Source of the DNA: Azospira restricta
GTDB lineage: Bacteria; Pseudomonadota; Gammaproteobacteria; Burkholderiales; Rhodocyclaceae
Direction: 5' to 3'
DNA length: 64,000 bases
NCBI RefSeq assembly: GCF_016858125.1
Contig: NZ_CP064781.1
Coordinates: 1,497,501 to 1,561,500, forward strand
In this document: in pieces, positions 32,266-41,277 of the stretch
Numbering within the stretch: position 1 is the stretch's first letter
Layout of the letters: each line of letters begins with the position of its first letter
Translations under genes and position numbers: made by a program
The notes under the pieces: generated by a model
Database searches by the model: none
What the model saw: the letters and a program-made list of their open reading frames with translations, nothing else
What the model was told of the DNA's origin: nothing

Positions 32266-34602
32266 GTGCGATCGACTACCGCTCTCCGATTCTGGTTAGC
32301 AGCCCTGCTCGCCACCCTTCTCCTCGCCGACCAACTCCTCCCGCCCCCGCTCCCCGGTGGCAGCAACCCCGCCCACCTCGCCCCTCACGCCCAGGTCGTC
32401 CTCGCCCGCGACGGCACGCCGCTGCGGGCCTTTCCCGATCGTGCGCACATCTGGCGGCACCCGGTGCGGGTGGCGGAGGTGTCGCCGCGCTATGTGGAGG
32501 CGGTGCTGGCCTACGAGGACCGCTTCTTCCGCTGGCATCCCGGCGTGAATCCGTTCGCGCTGCTGCGCGCGGCGGGGCAGTGGCTGTGGCACGGGCGCAT
32601 CGTCTCGGGCGGTTCGACGCTGACCATGCAGGTGGCGCGCATGCTGGAGCCGGAGGTCTACGCCTCGCGCTCGCTCGCCGGCAAGCTGCGCCAGATGGCG
32701 CGGGCGGTGCAGCTGGAGCTGCGCCTGTCCAAGGCCGAGATCCTCGAGCTGTATCTCACCTATGCGCCGATGGGCGGTGTGCTCGAAGGCGTCGAGTCGG
32801 CGAGCCGCGCCTATCTCGGCAAGCCGTCGCTGGCGCTGTCGCACGCCGAGGCGGCGCTGCTGGCGGTGCTGCCGCAAACGCCGTCGCGCCTGCGGCCGGA
32901 CCGCTTCCCCGGGCGGGCCCGCGAGGCGCGCGACAAGGTGCTCGATCGCCTTGTGCCCGAGTGGGGCGAGGCCACGGTGATGGAGGCGAAGCAGGAGCCG
33001 GTGATCGCGCAGACGTTGCGCGAGCCGCTGCTGGCGCCGCTCTTCGCCGAGCGCGTGCGCAAGCTCTACCCGAAGGCGCAGCGGGTGGATACGACGCTCG
33101 ATGCCGGCACGCAGGCGAGCGTCGAGCAGCTCGTCGCGGCGCGGCTCGCCGTGCTGCCGCCGCGCGTGTCGATGGCGGCGCTGGTGGTCGACAACGCCAC
33201 GCTGGAGGTGCGCGCCTACGCCGGTTCGGCCGATTTTTCCGACGCCGAGCGCTTCTCGCATGTCGACATGGTGCAGGGCCGGCGCTCGCCCGGTTCGGCG
33301 CTGAAGCCCTTCCTTTACGGGCTGGCGCTGGACGAGGGGCTGATCCATTCCGAATCGCTGCTCTCCGACGTGCCGCAGTCCTTCGCCGGCTACCAGCCGG
33401 GCAACTTCCAGGCGAGCTTTTCCGGCCCGGTGGGGGTGACCGAGGCGCTGCAGAAATCGCTCAACGTGCCGGCGGTGGAAGTGCTCGACCGCCTCGGGCC
33501 GCAGCGCTTCGTCTCGCTGTTGCGGCGCGGCGGGCTGAAGCTCGATCTGCCGCGCGGCGCCGAGCCGAATCTGTCGGTGATCCTCGGCGGGGTGGCGGTG
33601 AACCTCGAAGGCATGGTCGGCGCCTACACGGCGTTCGCGCGCGGCGGCGTGGCCGGCAAGCCGCGCTACACGGCCGATGCGCCGGTCGAGGAAGCGCGCC
33701 TGCTGAGTGAGGGCGCGGCCTTCATCATCCGCGACGTGCTCGAATCCGGCGGCCCGGTGGCGCGGCAGGTCGAAGGTGGCGTCGGCGCGCGGCGCGGCAT
33801 CATGTGGAAGACCGGCACCAGCTTCGGCTTCCGCGATGCGTGGGCGGTCGGCGTCAGCGACCGCTACACGGTCGGCGTCTGGGTCGGCCGCCCGGACGGC
33901 ACGCCCAACCCCGGCTTCTTCGGCGCCAACGTCGCGGCGCCGCTGCTGGTCGATGTGTTCGCGGCCATCGACGATTCGCGCCCGGCCAAGCGCACGCCGC
34001 CGGCGAGCGTGACGCAGGCCAAAGTCTGCTGGCCGCTCGGCCTGCGCGCCGACGCCGTGCCGGCCGCGCTGTGCCACCACGAGCGTACCGCGTGGCTGTT
34101 GAACGACGCGGCGCCGCCGACCTTCCCCGACCGCCTGCGCGGCGGCGCCGCGCGCTACACCGACTACCGCGACGCCACCAGCGGCCGGCGCGTGCGCGCG
34201 GCCTGCTCGCCGGGCGAGATGCAGGCGGTGGAGATGGCGCGCTGGCCGGCGGCGCTGGAGCCGTGGCTCGACGCCGCGACGCGCGAGCGTGCGCTGCCGC
34301 CGGCCTGGGCGCCGGCCTGCGCGAAGGCGCAGGCGCCGGAGGCCGGGCTGAAGATCGTCGGCATCGCCGACGGCGAGACGATCCGCCGCGCCGGCGGTTC
34401 GCCCGGAGGCCCCGTGCCGTCCTTGCGCCTCGAAGCGCGCGGCGGCCAGCAGGAGCGCATCTGGCTGGTCGACGGCCGCCAGGTCGGTCGGGCGCCGGCC
34501 GGCACGGCGCTGCATCACCGCTTCGCCGACCCCGGCCGGCACACGATCACGGTGATGGACGACGCCGGCCGCCACGATCGGGTGGAGATCAGCGTGCGCT
34601 GA
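32266..34602 (+). CDS. pbpC: Penicillin-binding protein 1C
   Basis: A 778-residue class A penicillin-binding protein. After an N-terminal helix (RFWLAALLATLLLADQLL) the GT51 glycosyltransferase domain carries YEDRFFRWHPG at 83-93 and GGSTLTMQVARML. The transpeptidase has SxxK (Ser344-ALK347), SLN and KTGT from Lys515. A C-terminal BiPBP-like beta domain completes it. The start is GTG at 32266, with GGAGG ten bases upstream; the nearby ATG at 32258 is in a frame that stops soon. In related bacteria pbpC follows the alpha-2-macroglobulin gene directly. Confidence 0.93.
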   Translation: MRSTTALRFWLAALLATLLLADQLLPPPLPGGSNPAHLAPHAQVVLARDGTPLRAFPDRAHIWRHPVRVAEVSPRYVEAVLAYEDRFFRWHPGVNPFALLRAAGQWLWHGRIVSGGSTLTMQVARMLEPEVYASRSLAGKLRQMARAVQLELRLSKAEILELYLTYAPMGGVLEGVESASRAYLGKPSLALSHAEAALLAVLPQTPSRLRPDRFPGRAREARDKVLDRLVPEWGEATVMEAKQEPVIAQTLREPLLAPLFAERVRKLYPKAQRVDTTLDAGTQASVEQLVAARLAVLPPRVSMAALVVDNATLEVRAYAGSADFSDAERFSHVDMVQGRRSPGSALKPFLYGLALDEGLIHSESLLSDVPQSFAGYQPGNFQASFSGPVGVTEALQKSLNVPAVEVLDRLGPQRFVSLLRRGGLKLDLPRGAEPNLSVILGGVAVNLEGMVGAYTAFARGGVAGKPRYTADAPVEEARLLSEGAAFIIRDVLESGGPVARQVEGGVGARRGIMWKTGTSFGFRDAWAVGVSDRYTVGVWVGRPDGTPNPGFFGANVAAPLLVDVFAAIDDSRPAKRTPPASVTQAKVCWPLGLRADAVPAALCHHERTAWLLNDAAPPTFPDRLRGGAARYTDYRDATSGRRVRAACSPGEMQAVEMARWPAALEPWLDAATRERALPPAWAPACAKAQAPEAGLKIVGIADGETIRRAGGSPGGPVPSLRLEARGGQQERIWLVDGRQVGRAPAGTALHHRFADPGRHTITVMDDAGRHDRVEISVR

Positions 34603-34660
34603 TCGCCGATGCCTCTGGAATGCGCGACAATGGCCCATTACTTCCAGCGCAGGGGGCGTC

Positions 34661-35488
34661 ATGAATGAACAATTCCAGTCGCTTGACCAGGTGAAGGCCA
34701 CGGCCATCGACATGGTGCTCAAGTTCGGTCCGAAGCTGGTGGTGGCGGCGGCGATCCTGGCGGCGGGCTATTTCGCCGGGCGCTGGGTGGCGCGCATGGT
34801 CGGCCGCCTGCTGCAGCGCTTCCGGCTGGAGCCGCCGGTGCTGGCGCTGCTGACGCGGGTGGCGCACCTCGCCGTCTTCGCGCTGTTCGGCATCATGGCG
34901 CTGCAGAACCTCGGCGTCGAGCTGCTGCCGCTGATCGCCGGCCTCGGCGTCGCCGGCGCCGGCGTCGCGCTGGCGATGCAGGGCATCCTCGGCAACGTCG
35001 CCGCCGGGCTGACGATCATCTTCACGCAGCCCTTCCACGTCGGCGACTACATCTCGATCGCCGACGAGGAGGGCGAGGTGCTCGACATGAGCCTGTTCAG
35101 CACCACGCTCGGCCACACCGACCGCTCGAGGGTGGTGATCCCCAACCGCAAGATCGTCGGCGAGATCCTGCACAACTACGGCAAGCTGCGGCAGCTCGAC
35201 CTGACGGTGGGCGTCGCCTACGGCACCGACATGAATGCCGCGCTGCACGTGATCGACGAGGTGCTGCGCGCCAACCCGCGCGTGCTGCAGGACCCGGCGC
35301 CGGTGGTCGGGGTCAAGCAGCTGGCCGACTTCAGCGTGAACATCAGCATCAACCCGTGGGTGGCCGTTGCCGACTACGTGGCGGCGGGGGGCGAGCTCAA
35401 CAAGGCGGTGCTGGAAGCCTTCCGCAAGGAGCAAATCGAGATCCCGTTCCCGCAGCACGAGGTGCGCATGCTCGGCGGGGCAGCCTGA
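34661..35488 (+). CDS. mscS: Small-conductance mechanosensitive channel
   Basis: A 275-residue MscS-type inner-membrane channel for relief of hypo-osmotic pressure. Three helices are visible (about 26-45, 65-85 and 90-125). The pore helix is rich in Gly/Ala (AGLGVAGAGVALAMQGILGNVAAG). It is followed by FTQPFHVGDYI and the beta domain ending in an alpha/beta cage (FPQHEVRML). Length is that of E. coli MscS. It stands 58 bases after pbpC. Confidence 0.93.
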   Translation: MNEQFQSLDQVKATAIDMVLKFGPKLVVAAAILAAGYFAGRWVARMVGRLLQRFRLEPPVLALLTRVAHLAVFALFGIMALQNLGVELLPLIAGLGVAGAGVALAMQGILGNVAAGLTIIFTQPFHVGDYISIADEEGEVLDMSLFSTTLGHTDRSRVVIPNRKIVGEILHNYGKLRQLDLTVGVAYGTDMNAALHVIDEVLRANPRVLQDPAPVVGVKQLADFSVNISINPWVAVADYVAAGGELNKAVLEAFRKEQIEIPFPQHEVRMLGGAA

Positions 35489-35500
35489 GGCGCCTGCCTG

Positions 35501-35509
35501 TGCTAAATT
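35501..35509 (+). promoter_or_regulatory. Extended -10 candidate for rtcB
   Basis: TGCTAAATT (TG-N-TAAATT) is an extended -10 motif 62 bases before the rtcB start, with no good -35. It would give the rtcB set its own promoter. Confidence 0.35.
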
Positions 35510-35570
35510 GATTGCGGCTGCCGGCAGTTCGCCGCGGCCGCCACTCCGCCCGGGCCTGCCGGGATTCCGC

Positions 35571-36779
35571 ATGGGCATTCTGATCGAGTTGAACAAGGGG
35601 CGCGTCCCGGTCAAGGTGTGGACGCGCGACATCGAGCCGGAGGCGATGCAGCAGCTGCTCAACGTCGCTTCGCTGCCGATCGTGCACGGCCACGTCGCGG
35701 CGATGCCGGACGTGCATCTGGGCATCGGCGCCACCGTCGGCGCGGTCATCCCGACCCGGCAGGCGATCATCCCGGCCGCCGTCGGCGTCGACATCGGCTG
35801 CGGCATGAACGCCGTGCGCACCTCGCTCACCGCCCGCGACCTGCCGGACAACCTGCGCCGGCTGCGCTCGGCGATCGAGGCGGCGGTGCCGGTCGGCTTC
35901 GACCAGCACGCGCGGAGCCCGATGCGCGGCGCCGAACTGCAGCGCATCGAGCGCGAACTGGGCGGGCGGCTGGCCCGCATCGTCGGCAAGCATCCCGAGC
36001 TGAAGAAGATGCAGCGCCGCTTCGACGAGACCTGGGCCTGCCAGATCGGCACGCTCGGCGGCGGCAACCACTTCATCGAGCTGTGCCTGGACGAGGCCGA
36101 CCGCGTCTGGATCATGCTGCACTCGGGTTCGCGCGGCATCGGCAACGTGCTCGGCCGCTACTTCATCGCCGCTGCGCAGCGGGACATGCAGCGCCACCAG
36201 CTGCAGCTGCCGGACCGCGACCTCGCCTATTTCGCCGAGGGTTCGGCCCTCTTCGACGACTACGTCGAGGCGGTCGAGTGGGCGCAGGACTACGCCTTCC
36301 TCAACCGCAGCCGGATGATGGCGGCGATCGTCGAGGCGCTGAAGCCGCTGCTGCCGCCGTTCCGGCTGGAGGCCGAGGCGATCAACTGCCACCACAACTA
36401 CGTCGCGCGCGAGGAGCATTTCGGCGAGCGCCTGTTCATCACGCGCAAGGGCGCGATCTCGGCGCGCGCCGGCGAGCTGGGGATCATCCCGGGCAGCATG
36501 GGCGCCCGGTCGTACATCGTGCGCGGTCTGGGCAACCCGCAGTCCTACTGCTCGTGCGCGCACGGCGCCGGGCGGCGGATGAGCCGCAGCGCCGCCAAGC
36601 GCCGCTTCGGCCCGCGCGACCTGGAGGCGCAGACCGCCGGCGTCGAGTGCCGCAAGGACGCCGGCGTGGTCGACGAGATTCCGGCGGCGTACAAGGACAT
36701 CGACCAGGTGATGGACAACCAGCGCGACCTGGTCGAGGTCGTGCACACGCTGAAGCAGGTGCTGTGCGTGAAGGGATGA
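35571..36779 (+). CDS. rtcB: RNA-splicing ligase RtcB
   Basis: A 402-residue GTP- and Mn2+-dependent RNA ligase that joins 3'-phosphate (or 2',3'-cyclic phosphate) ends to 5'-OH ends. Metal ligands are visible in DIGCGMNA (Cys77), GGGNHFIE, HSGSRGIGN and NCHHNYV. The guanylylated histidine is His331 in CAHGAGRRMSR. The C-terminus DLVEVVHTLKQVLCVKG closely follows E. coli RtcB. No rtcA or rtcR gene is nearby. Start ATG 35571 gives the canonical N-terminus; the frame further upstream lies inside mscS. Confidence 0.95.
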   Translation: MGILIELNKGRVPVKVWTRDIEPEAMQQLLNVASLPIVHGHVAAMPDVHLGIGATVGAVIPTRQAIIPAAVGVDIGCGMNAVRTSLTARDLPDNLRRLRSAIEAAVPVGFDQHARSPMRGAELQRIERELGGRLARIVGKHPELKKMQRRFDETWACQIGTLGGGNHFIELCLDEADRVWIMLHSGSRGIGNVLGRYFIAAAQRDMQRHQLQLPDRDLAYFAEGSALFDDYVEAVEWAQDYAFLNRSRMMAAIVEALKPLLPPFRLEAEAINCHHNYVAREEHFGERLFITRKGAISARAGELGIIPGSMGARSYIVRGLGNPQSYCSCAHGAGRRMSRSAAKRRFGPRDLEAQTAGVECRKDAGVVDEIPAAYKDIDQVMDNQRDLVEVVHTLKQVLCVKG

Positions 36780-36814
36780 GGCGGCCGGGAACGACCGCCA
36801 GCGAAAGGGAGACG

Positions 36815-37141
36815 ATGGCCTACGCCGCCGAATACCAAGCCAGCGAACCGAGCCGCGCCGAGATCGACGCGCTCGGCGAACCCGCCGTCGTCGAGTTCGG
36901 CGCGCCGTGGTGCGGCCATTGCCGGGCGGCGCAGCCGCTGGTCGCGGCGGCCTTCGCCGCCTATCCGCAGCTGCGCCACGTCAAGGTCGAGGACGGCCGC
37001 GGCCGTCCGCTCGGGCGCTCGTTCCGCGTCAGGCTGTGGCCGACGCTGGTCTTCCTGCGCGGCGGCGTCGAGGTGGCGCGGCTGGTGCGGCCGACCGACG
37101 GCGCGGCGATCGCCGCGGCGCTGGCGAAGGTGACGGCGTGA
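36815..37141 (+). CDS. Thioredoxin-like protein
   Basis: A 108-residue single-domain thioredoxin with active site WCGHC (Cys33, Cys36) and the cis-proline in RLWPTLVF. It lacks a signal peptide, so cytoplasmic. It begins 35 bases after rtcB and its stop overlaps the next gene (GTGA). WCGHC rather than WCGPC raises the redox potential and is more common in disulfide isomerases. Its partner may be the adjacent Fe-S protein or RtcB, both inferred only from position. Confidence 0.9.
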   Translation: MAYAAEYQASEPSRAEIDALGEPAVVEFGAPWCGHCRAAQPLVAAAFAAYPQLRHVKVEDGRGRPLGRSFRVRLWPTLVFLRGGVEVARLVRPTDGAAIAAALAKVTA

Positions 37142-37848
37142 GCGCCCCCGGCCCGGCGATCGGCGACGCCGCCGACTTTTCCGCGCTCGATCGGGCCGGC
37201 CTCAACCTGCGCGCGGTTTTCGACCTCGCCGCGCTGCCGGCCGCGATGCGCGCGGCGCTCGACCCGGCCGGCCGCTACCGCCAGCTGATCCTGCTCGGCC
37301 ATGGCGGGCGGACCTTGTGGGAACGGGTGCAGGCCGCCGGGCTGCAGTCCGCGCACCCGATCGACGACTTCTGCGTGGCCGTCGTCGAGGACTGGCTGGC
37401 CGCGCAGCTGCCGGGGCGCGCGTATGCGATCGCCTATCCGGGCGAGGTGCCGGTCGGCCTGCAGGCGCTCGGCCGGCTCGCCGGCTGGCACCACGAATCG
37501 CCGTTCCGCGTCGGCATCAACACCGCGTGGGGCTCGTGGTTCGCCTACCGCGCGCTGGTGCTGGCCGATACCGCCTTGCCGCCGACCTCGCCGCTGCCCG
37601 GCGAGTCGCCGTGCGCGAGTTGCGCGGGGCAGCCCTGCGTTGCCGCCTGCCCGGCGGGCGCGCTCGCCGGCGGCGATTTCTCGCTGGCGAAGTGCATCGC
37701 CTACCGCCGGCAGCCCGACTCGCGCTGCCGCGTCACCTGCGTCGCGCGCACCTCATGCCCGGTGCGGCCCGAGCACCGCTACGACGACGCGCAGATCGCG
37801 CACAGCTATGCGCGCTCGCTGGCGATGATCGAGCGCTGGGGCGGCTGA
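37138..37848 (+). CDS. Fe-S cluster protein resembling the QueG C-terminal part
   Basis: A 236-residue soluble protein. The region from residue 159 has the 4Fe-4S pattern Cys159-x2-Cys162-x4-Cys167-x3-Cys171-Pro. Four more cysteines follow (186, 197, 201, 207), so a second site is possible. The N-terminal half has a Rossmann-like part (LILLGHGGRTLWERV) and RVGINTAWGSWFAYRALV as in epoxyqueuosine reductase-like proteins. It is not full QueG. The start is GTG overlapping the thioredoxin stop. The 3' end overlaps the convergent EamA gene by 43 bases. Confidence 0.72.
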   Translation: MSAPGPAIGDAADFSALDRAGLNLRAVFDLAALPAAMRAALDPAGRYRQLILLGHGGRTLWERVQAAGLQSAHPIDDFCVAVVEDWLAAQLPGRAYAIAYPGEVPVGLQALGRLAGWHHESPFRVGINTAWGSWFAYRALVLADTALPPTSPLPGESPCASCAGQPCVAACPAGALAGGDFSLAKCIAYRRQPDSRCRVTCVARTSCPVRPEHRYDDAQIAHSYARSLAMIERWGG

Positions 37849-38696
37849 GCGCTGCCGTCGGCGCCCGTGCCGGCGCGGCCGGCGTTCGGTTTCAACACCG
37901 CCAGCAGCACCCCGGCCGCGGCGAGCGCGATGCCGCCGAAGGCCGCGCTCTCGATCGTCTGCCCGAACAGCAGGTAGGCGGTGATCGCGGCGCTGACCGG
38001 CATCAGGTAGAAGATGCTCGCCACGCGGCTGACCTCGCCGCGCTGGATCAGCAGGCCGAGCAGCGTCACCGCGCCGACCGACACCGGGACCGCCATCCAC
38101 AGCAGCGCGACGACGAACTCGCCGTTCCAGTCCGCCGTTCCCGATTCGAACAGCGCGGCGCCGGCGAACATCGGCAGCGCGCACAGCGCGTGCTGCAGCG
38201 TGCTGCCGGTGAGCGCAAGCATCCCCGGGCAGCGCGCCTTCTGGTACAGGTTGCCGGCCGACATGCCGAGCAGGCCGAGCCCCGACAGCAGCGCCGCGTT
38301 GAGGTAGGCGGGGTCGATCTGCAAGCGTCCGCGCAGCACCAGATAGACGCCGGCCAGCCCGAGCAGCAGGCCCAGCCATTGCCGCCGCGAGACGCGTTCG
38401 CCGAGCAGCGGTCCGGCGCCGAGCGCGACTAGGATCGGATGCAGCGCGATGATCAGCGCCGACACCGCCGGCGGCACGCCGCGCGCGATGCTGTAGAAGA
38501 CGCTCGCCGAGAAGAGGCCGATGCCGAGCAGGCCGGCGATGCCGGCGAGGATCGCCGCCGCCAGCGCGAAGCGCAGGCCGAGGAAGAGGAAGGGCTCGGC
38601 GTGCGGCAGGCCGAGGCGGGCGCCGACGAAGCCGGAGCCGGACAGCGCGACGAAGAGCAGCGGCAGCGCCGCCGGCAAATCCAGTATGCGCTTCAC
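37806..38696 (-). CDS. EamA/DMT-family transporter
   Basis: A 296-residue inner-membrane protein with ten predicted helices in two EamA repeats. The conserved helix-end segments PPAVSALIIALHPILVALG and VASIFYLMPVSAAITAYLLFG mark the two halves. Substrate unknown; family members export amino acids or metabolites. Start overlaps the tautomerase stop (ATGA), so the two are coupled. Confidence 0.9.
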   Translation of the reverse strand: MKRILDLPAALPLLFVALSGSGFVGARLGLPHAEPFLFLGLRFALAAAILAGIAGLLGIGLFSASVFYSIARGVPPAVSALIIALHPILVALGAGPLLGERVSRRQWLGLLLGLAGVYLVLRGRLQIDPAYLNAALLSGLGLLGMSAGNLYQKARCPGMLALTGSTLQHALCALPMFAGAALFESGTADWNGEFVVALLWMAVPVSVGAVTLLGLLIQRGEVSRVASIFYLMPVSAAITAYLLFGQTIESAAFGGIALAAAGVLLAVLKPNAGRAGTGADGSAQPPQRSIIASERA

Positions 38697-39091
38697 GGCG
38701 TCGTCGCCGCCAGCCGCCGCGCCGCCTGCGTACGGCCGGCATAGCCCCAGTTCTCGGCCGGCAGTTCGCGGATGACGACGTAGCTCGCCTCCGGCACGTC
38801 GCCCAGCGTCTCCGCCAGCAGCGCGTGCAGCGCGGCGATCGTGCGCGCCTTCTCGGCCGGGGTGTTGGTGCCGGCGGTGATGGCGATATCGCAGTGCGCC
38901 GGCGTCGCGCCGCCGGCGACGTGCTCGCCGCCGATCAGCCAGGCCGCCTCGCCGGCGTCTTCGACGAGCACCGCGGTGACGTCGCGGCGCTTGCCGAGCA
39001 GGTCGACGATCAGGTCGGTGGCGCGCCGGCCGAGCCGTTGCCGGGTGGCGGCGTCCGCCGGCCGGCCGAGGGTGATGCGGATGAAGGGCAT
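38693..39091 (-). CDS. Tautomerase family protein
   Basis: A 132-residue member of the 4-oxalocrotonate tautomerase/MSAD group. The catalytic proline directly follows the initiator (MPFIRITLG), and a C-terminal ENWGYAGRTQAARR block is present. The ATG at 39091 is chosen to leave Pro as residue 1 after methionine removal. It is first in a two-gene operon with an EamA transporter, divergent from a LysR regulator. Confidence 0.87.
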   Translation of the reverse strand: MPFIRITLGRPADAATRQRLGRRATDLIVDLLGKRRDVTAVLVEDAGEAAWLIGGEHVAGGATPAHCDIAITAGTNTPAEKARTIAALHALLAETLGDVPEASYVVIRELPAENWGYAGRTQAARRLAATTP

Positions 39092-39152
39092 GGTCGTTCT
39101 CCTGCGGGGTTGATTCCTGACCACTCTAGCGGCTACGATGTAATTTCAAAAA

Positions 39153-39171
39153 TTGATTTATCTGAGATCAA
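39153..39171. promoter_or_regulatory. LysR-type dyad
   Basis: TTGAT-N9-ATCAA (39153-39157 and 39167-39171) is an AT-rich inverted repeat with the T-N11-A core typical of LysR binding sites. It lies 18 bases before the lysR start and 62 bases before the divergent tautomerase gene. Confidence 0.5.
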
Positions 39172-39188
39172 AATACAGATAGAGAATT

Positions 39189-40073
39189 ATGCGGACCCGT
39201 CACCTCGACCCCGAGGCGCTGCGCGCACTGGTCGCCATCGCCGACACCGCGGGCTTCTCCGCTGCCGCGCAGCAGCTCGGCCGCACGCAGTCGGCGGTCA
39301 GCCTGCAGATCAAACGGCTGGAGGAGGCGCTCGGGCAGACCTTGCTCAAGCGCGTGCAGGGGCGGGTCGACGGACCGACGGCCGAGGGCGAGCTGTTGAT
39401 CGCCTACGCCCGCGAGATCCTGCGGCTGAACGACGAGGCCTACGCCAGCGTGGCCGAGAACGCCGCCGCCGGCTCGCTGCGCATCGGCGTGCCGGAGGAG
39501 CTGATGGAGCACGTCTTCCCGCCGGCGATGCGGCGCTTCCAGGCGCTGTTTCCGCGCATGCGCGTGACGCTGCGCGCCGGCCCGTCGCCGGAACTGCGGC
39601 AGGCGCTCGCCGCCGGCGAGTTCGACCTGATCCTGTTCAAGCACTGCGACGCAACGCCGCCGAAGGGCTGCGTGCCGGTGTGGTCGGAGCCGCTGGCGTG
39701 GATGGCCGGCGAAGGCTACGCAACGGGCTTGCCGACGCCGCTGCCGCTGGCGCTGTTCGGCGAGAATTGCGTCTTCCGCATCGCCGTCACCGCGGCGCTG
39801 GCGAAGGCGGGGGTCGCCTGGCAGCTGGCCTATTCCGGCGCCAGCGTGAGCGGCCTGCGCCAGGCGGTGATGTGCGGGCTGGGCATCGGCGTGCTGCCGC
39901 GCAGCCTGCTGCTGCCGGGCATGGTGGAGATTGCGGCGGGCCTGCCGCGTCTGCCGGATGCGAATCTCGCGGCGGCCTTCGCGCCCGGTCAGCCGCTCCC
40001 GGCGGCGGAGCGCTTCGTGGCGCTGATGGGCGAGGAGCTGCGCCAGCAACGCGGCATGCGTGCTGCGGCCTGA
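39189..40073 (+). CDS. LysR family transcriptional regulator
   Basis: A 294-residue LysR-type regulator. The winged helix-turn-helix (GFSAAAQQLGRTQSAVSLQIKRLEEALG) is at about 21-50, and a periplasmic-binding-like effector domain follows (SLRIGVPEELMEHVF onward). It is divergent from the tautomerase-EamA pair, the expected target. Effector unknown. Confidence 0.92.
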   Translation: MRTRHLDPEALRALVAIADTAGFSAAAQQLGRTQSAVSLQIKRLEEALGQTLLKRVQGRVDGPTAEGELLIAYAREILRLNDEAYASVAENAAAGSLRIGVPEELMEHVFPPAMRRFQALFPRMRVTLRAGPSPELRQALAAGEFDLILFKHCDATPPKGCVPVWSEPLAWMAGEGYATGLPTPLPLALFGENCVFRIAVTAALAKAGVAWQLAYSGASVSGLRQAVMCGLGIGVLPRSLLLPGMVEIAAGLPRLPDANLAAAFAPGQPLPAAERFVALMGEELRQQRGMRAAA

Positions 40074-40085
40074 GAGTTCAACGAT

Positions 40086-41264
40086 TCAGCGGGGCAGCGG
40101 CCGGCGCCACAGCGGCGCCAGTCCGAGCAGCCCGAGCAGCGGGCCGGGCAGCAGCAGCCAGGCGATGGCGAGTCCCCAGCCGTCGAGCAGGCGCGTCGCC
40201 AGCGCGATGGCGACGACGGTGATGGCGAAGCCGATCGAGTTCTGGATCGCCAGCGCGCTGCCGACGATCTCCGGCGGGCAGGCCTTGGCCGACAGCGCCG
40301 AGAACTGCGGCGAGTCGGCGACGACGCTCATTCCCCACAGCAGCAGTACGGCGAAGACCAGTGCCGCCGGCGCGCCGCCGAGCAGCGGGAAGGCGAGGCA
40401 GCAGGCGGCCGAGGTGGCGAGTGCGACGGCAGCGACGCGGGCGCTGCCGAAGCGCGCCGTGAGCTGGCCGCCGAGCACGCAGCCGAGCGCGCCGATGCCG
40501 ATCACGGCGAAGGCCTGCGCGGCGACGCCGACGCCGAGCGCCTCGGGCAGGCCGGCGCGGACGATCAGCATCGGCGTCAGCGTCCACATCGCGTAGAGTT
40601 CCCACATGTGGCCGAAGTAGCCGAGCGCGGCGGCGCGGAAATCGGGGATCGTGAACGCGCGGAAGACGCCGCCCAGCGACAGATGCGGCGCGCCGTGCCG
40701 GCGCTTCAGGTGCGGGCCGTCGCCGAGGGTCAGGATCAGCAGCGCGGCGACCACGGCCAGGGCGGAGGCGGTGAGGATCGGCGCCTGCCACGGCCAGGCC
40801 GCGCCGAGCGCGCGGATGCCCTGCGGCAGCGAAGTGCCCAGCGTCAGCATGCCGACCAGCCAGGCCAGCGCGGCGCCGGCGCGCTGCGGCTCCCAGCTGA
40901 CGATCAGCTTCATGCCGAGCGGGTAGACGCCGGCGAGGCTCAAGCCGACCAGGAAGCGCCAGCCGAGTGCGGACGGGATGTCGCTGGCGAGCCCGGCGAA
41001 GGCCGCGTTGGCGGCGGCGCCGAGCACCGCGCAGACGGCGAAGATGCGGCTCGCCGGGAAGCGGTCGGCGAGCCCGCTGACAGCGAAGGCCAGCGTGCCG
41101 AGGATGAAGCCGAGCTGCGTGGCGTTGGTCAGCCAGCCGATCTCGGCCGGGCCGGCGCCCCATTGCCGCATCAGGTCGTCGGCGGCGCTGTTGGCGGAAA
41201 ACCAGAGCGAGGTGCCGAACAGCTGGGCGAGGACGATGACGGCGATCGGAGCGCGGGCGCTCAT
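40086..41264 (-). CDS. MFS transporter
   Basis: A 392-residue major facilitator protein with twelve predicted helices. [15 protein letters not shown] and [15 protein letters not shown] open the first half, with the motif-A-like segment [12 protein letters not shown] cytoplasmic loop ([11 protein letters not shown]) splits the halves. Substrate not readable; the resemblance is to CynX/NimT-type and YbfB-like carriers. It lies 13 bases after glnS on the same strand. Confidence 0.88.
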   Translation of the reverse strand: MSARAPIAVIVLAQLFGTSLWFSANSAADDLMRQWGAGPAEIGWLTNATQLGFILGTLAFAVSGLADRFPASRIFAVCAVLGAAANAAFAGLASDIPSALGWRFLVGLSLAGVYPLGMKLIVSWEPQRAGAALAWLVGMLTLGTSLPQGIRALGAAWPWQAPILTASALAVVAALLILTLGDGPHLKRRHGAPHLSLGGVFRAFTIPDFRAAALGYFGHMWELYAMWTLTPMLIVRAGLPEALGVGVAAQAFAVIGIGALGCVLGGQLTARFGSARVAAVALATSAACCLAFPLLGGAPAALVFAVLLLWGMSVVADSPQFSALSAKACPPEIVGSALAIQNSIGFAITVVAIALATRLLDGWGLAIAWLLLPGPLLGLLGLAPLWRRPLPR

Positions 41265-41277
41265 CGTCCCGCTCTCC

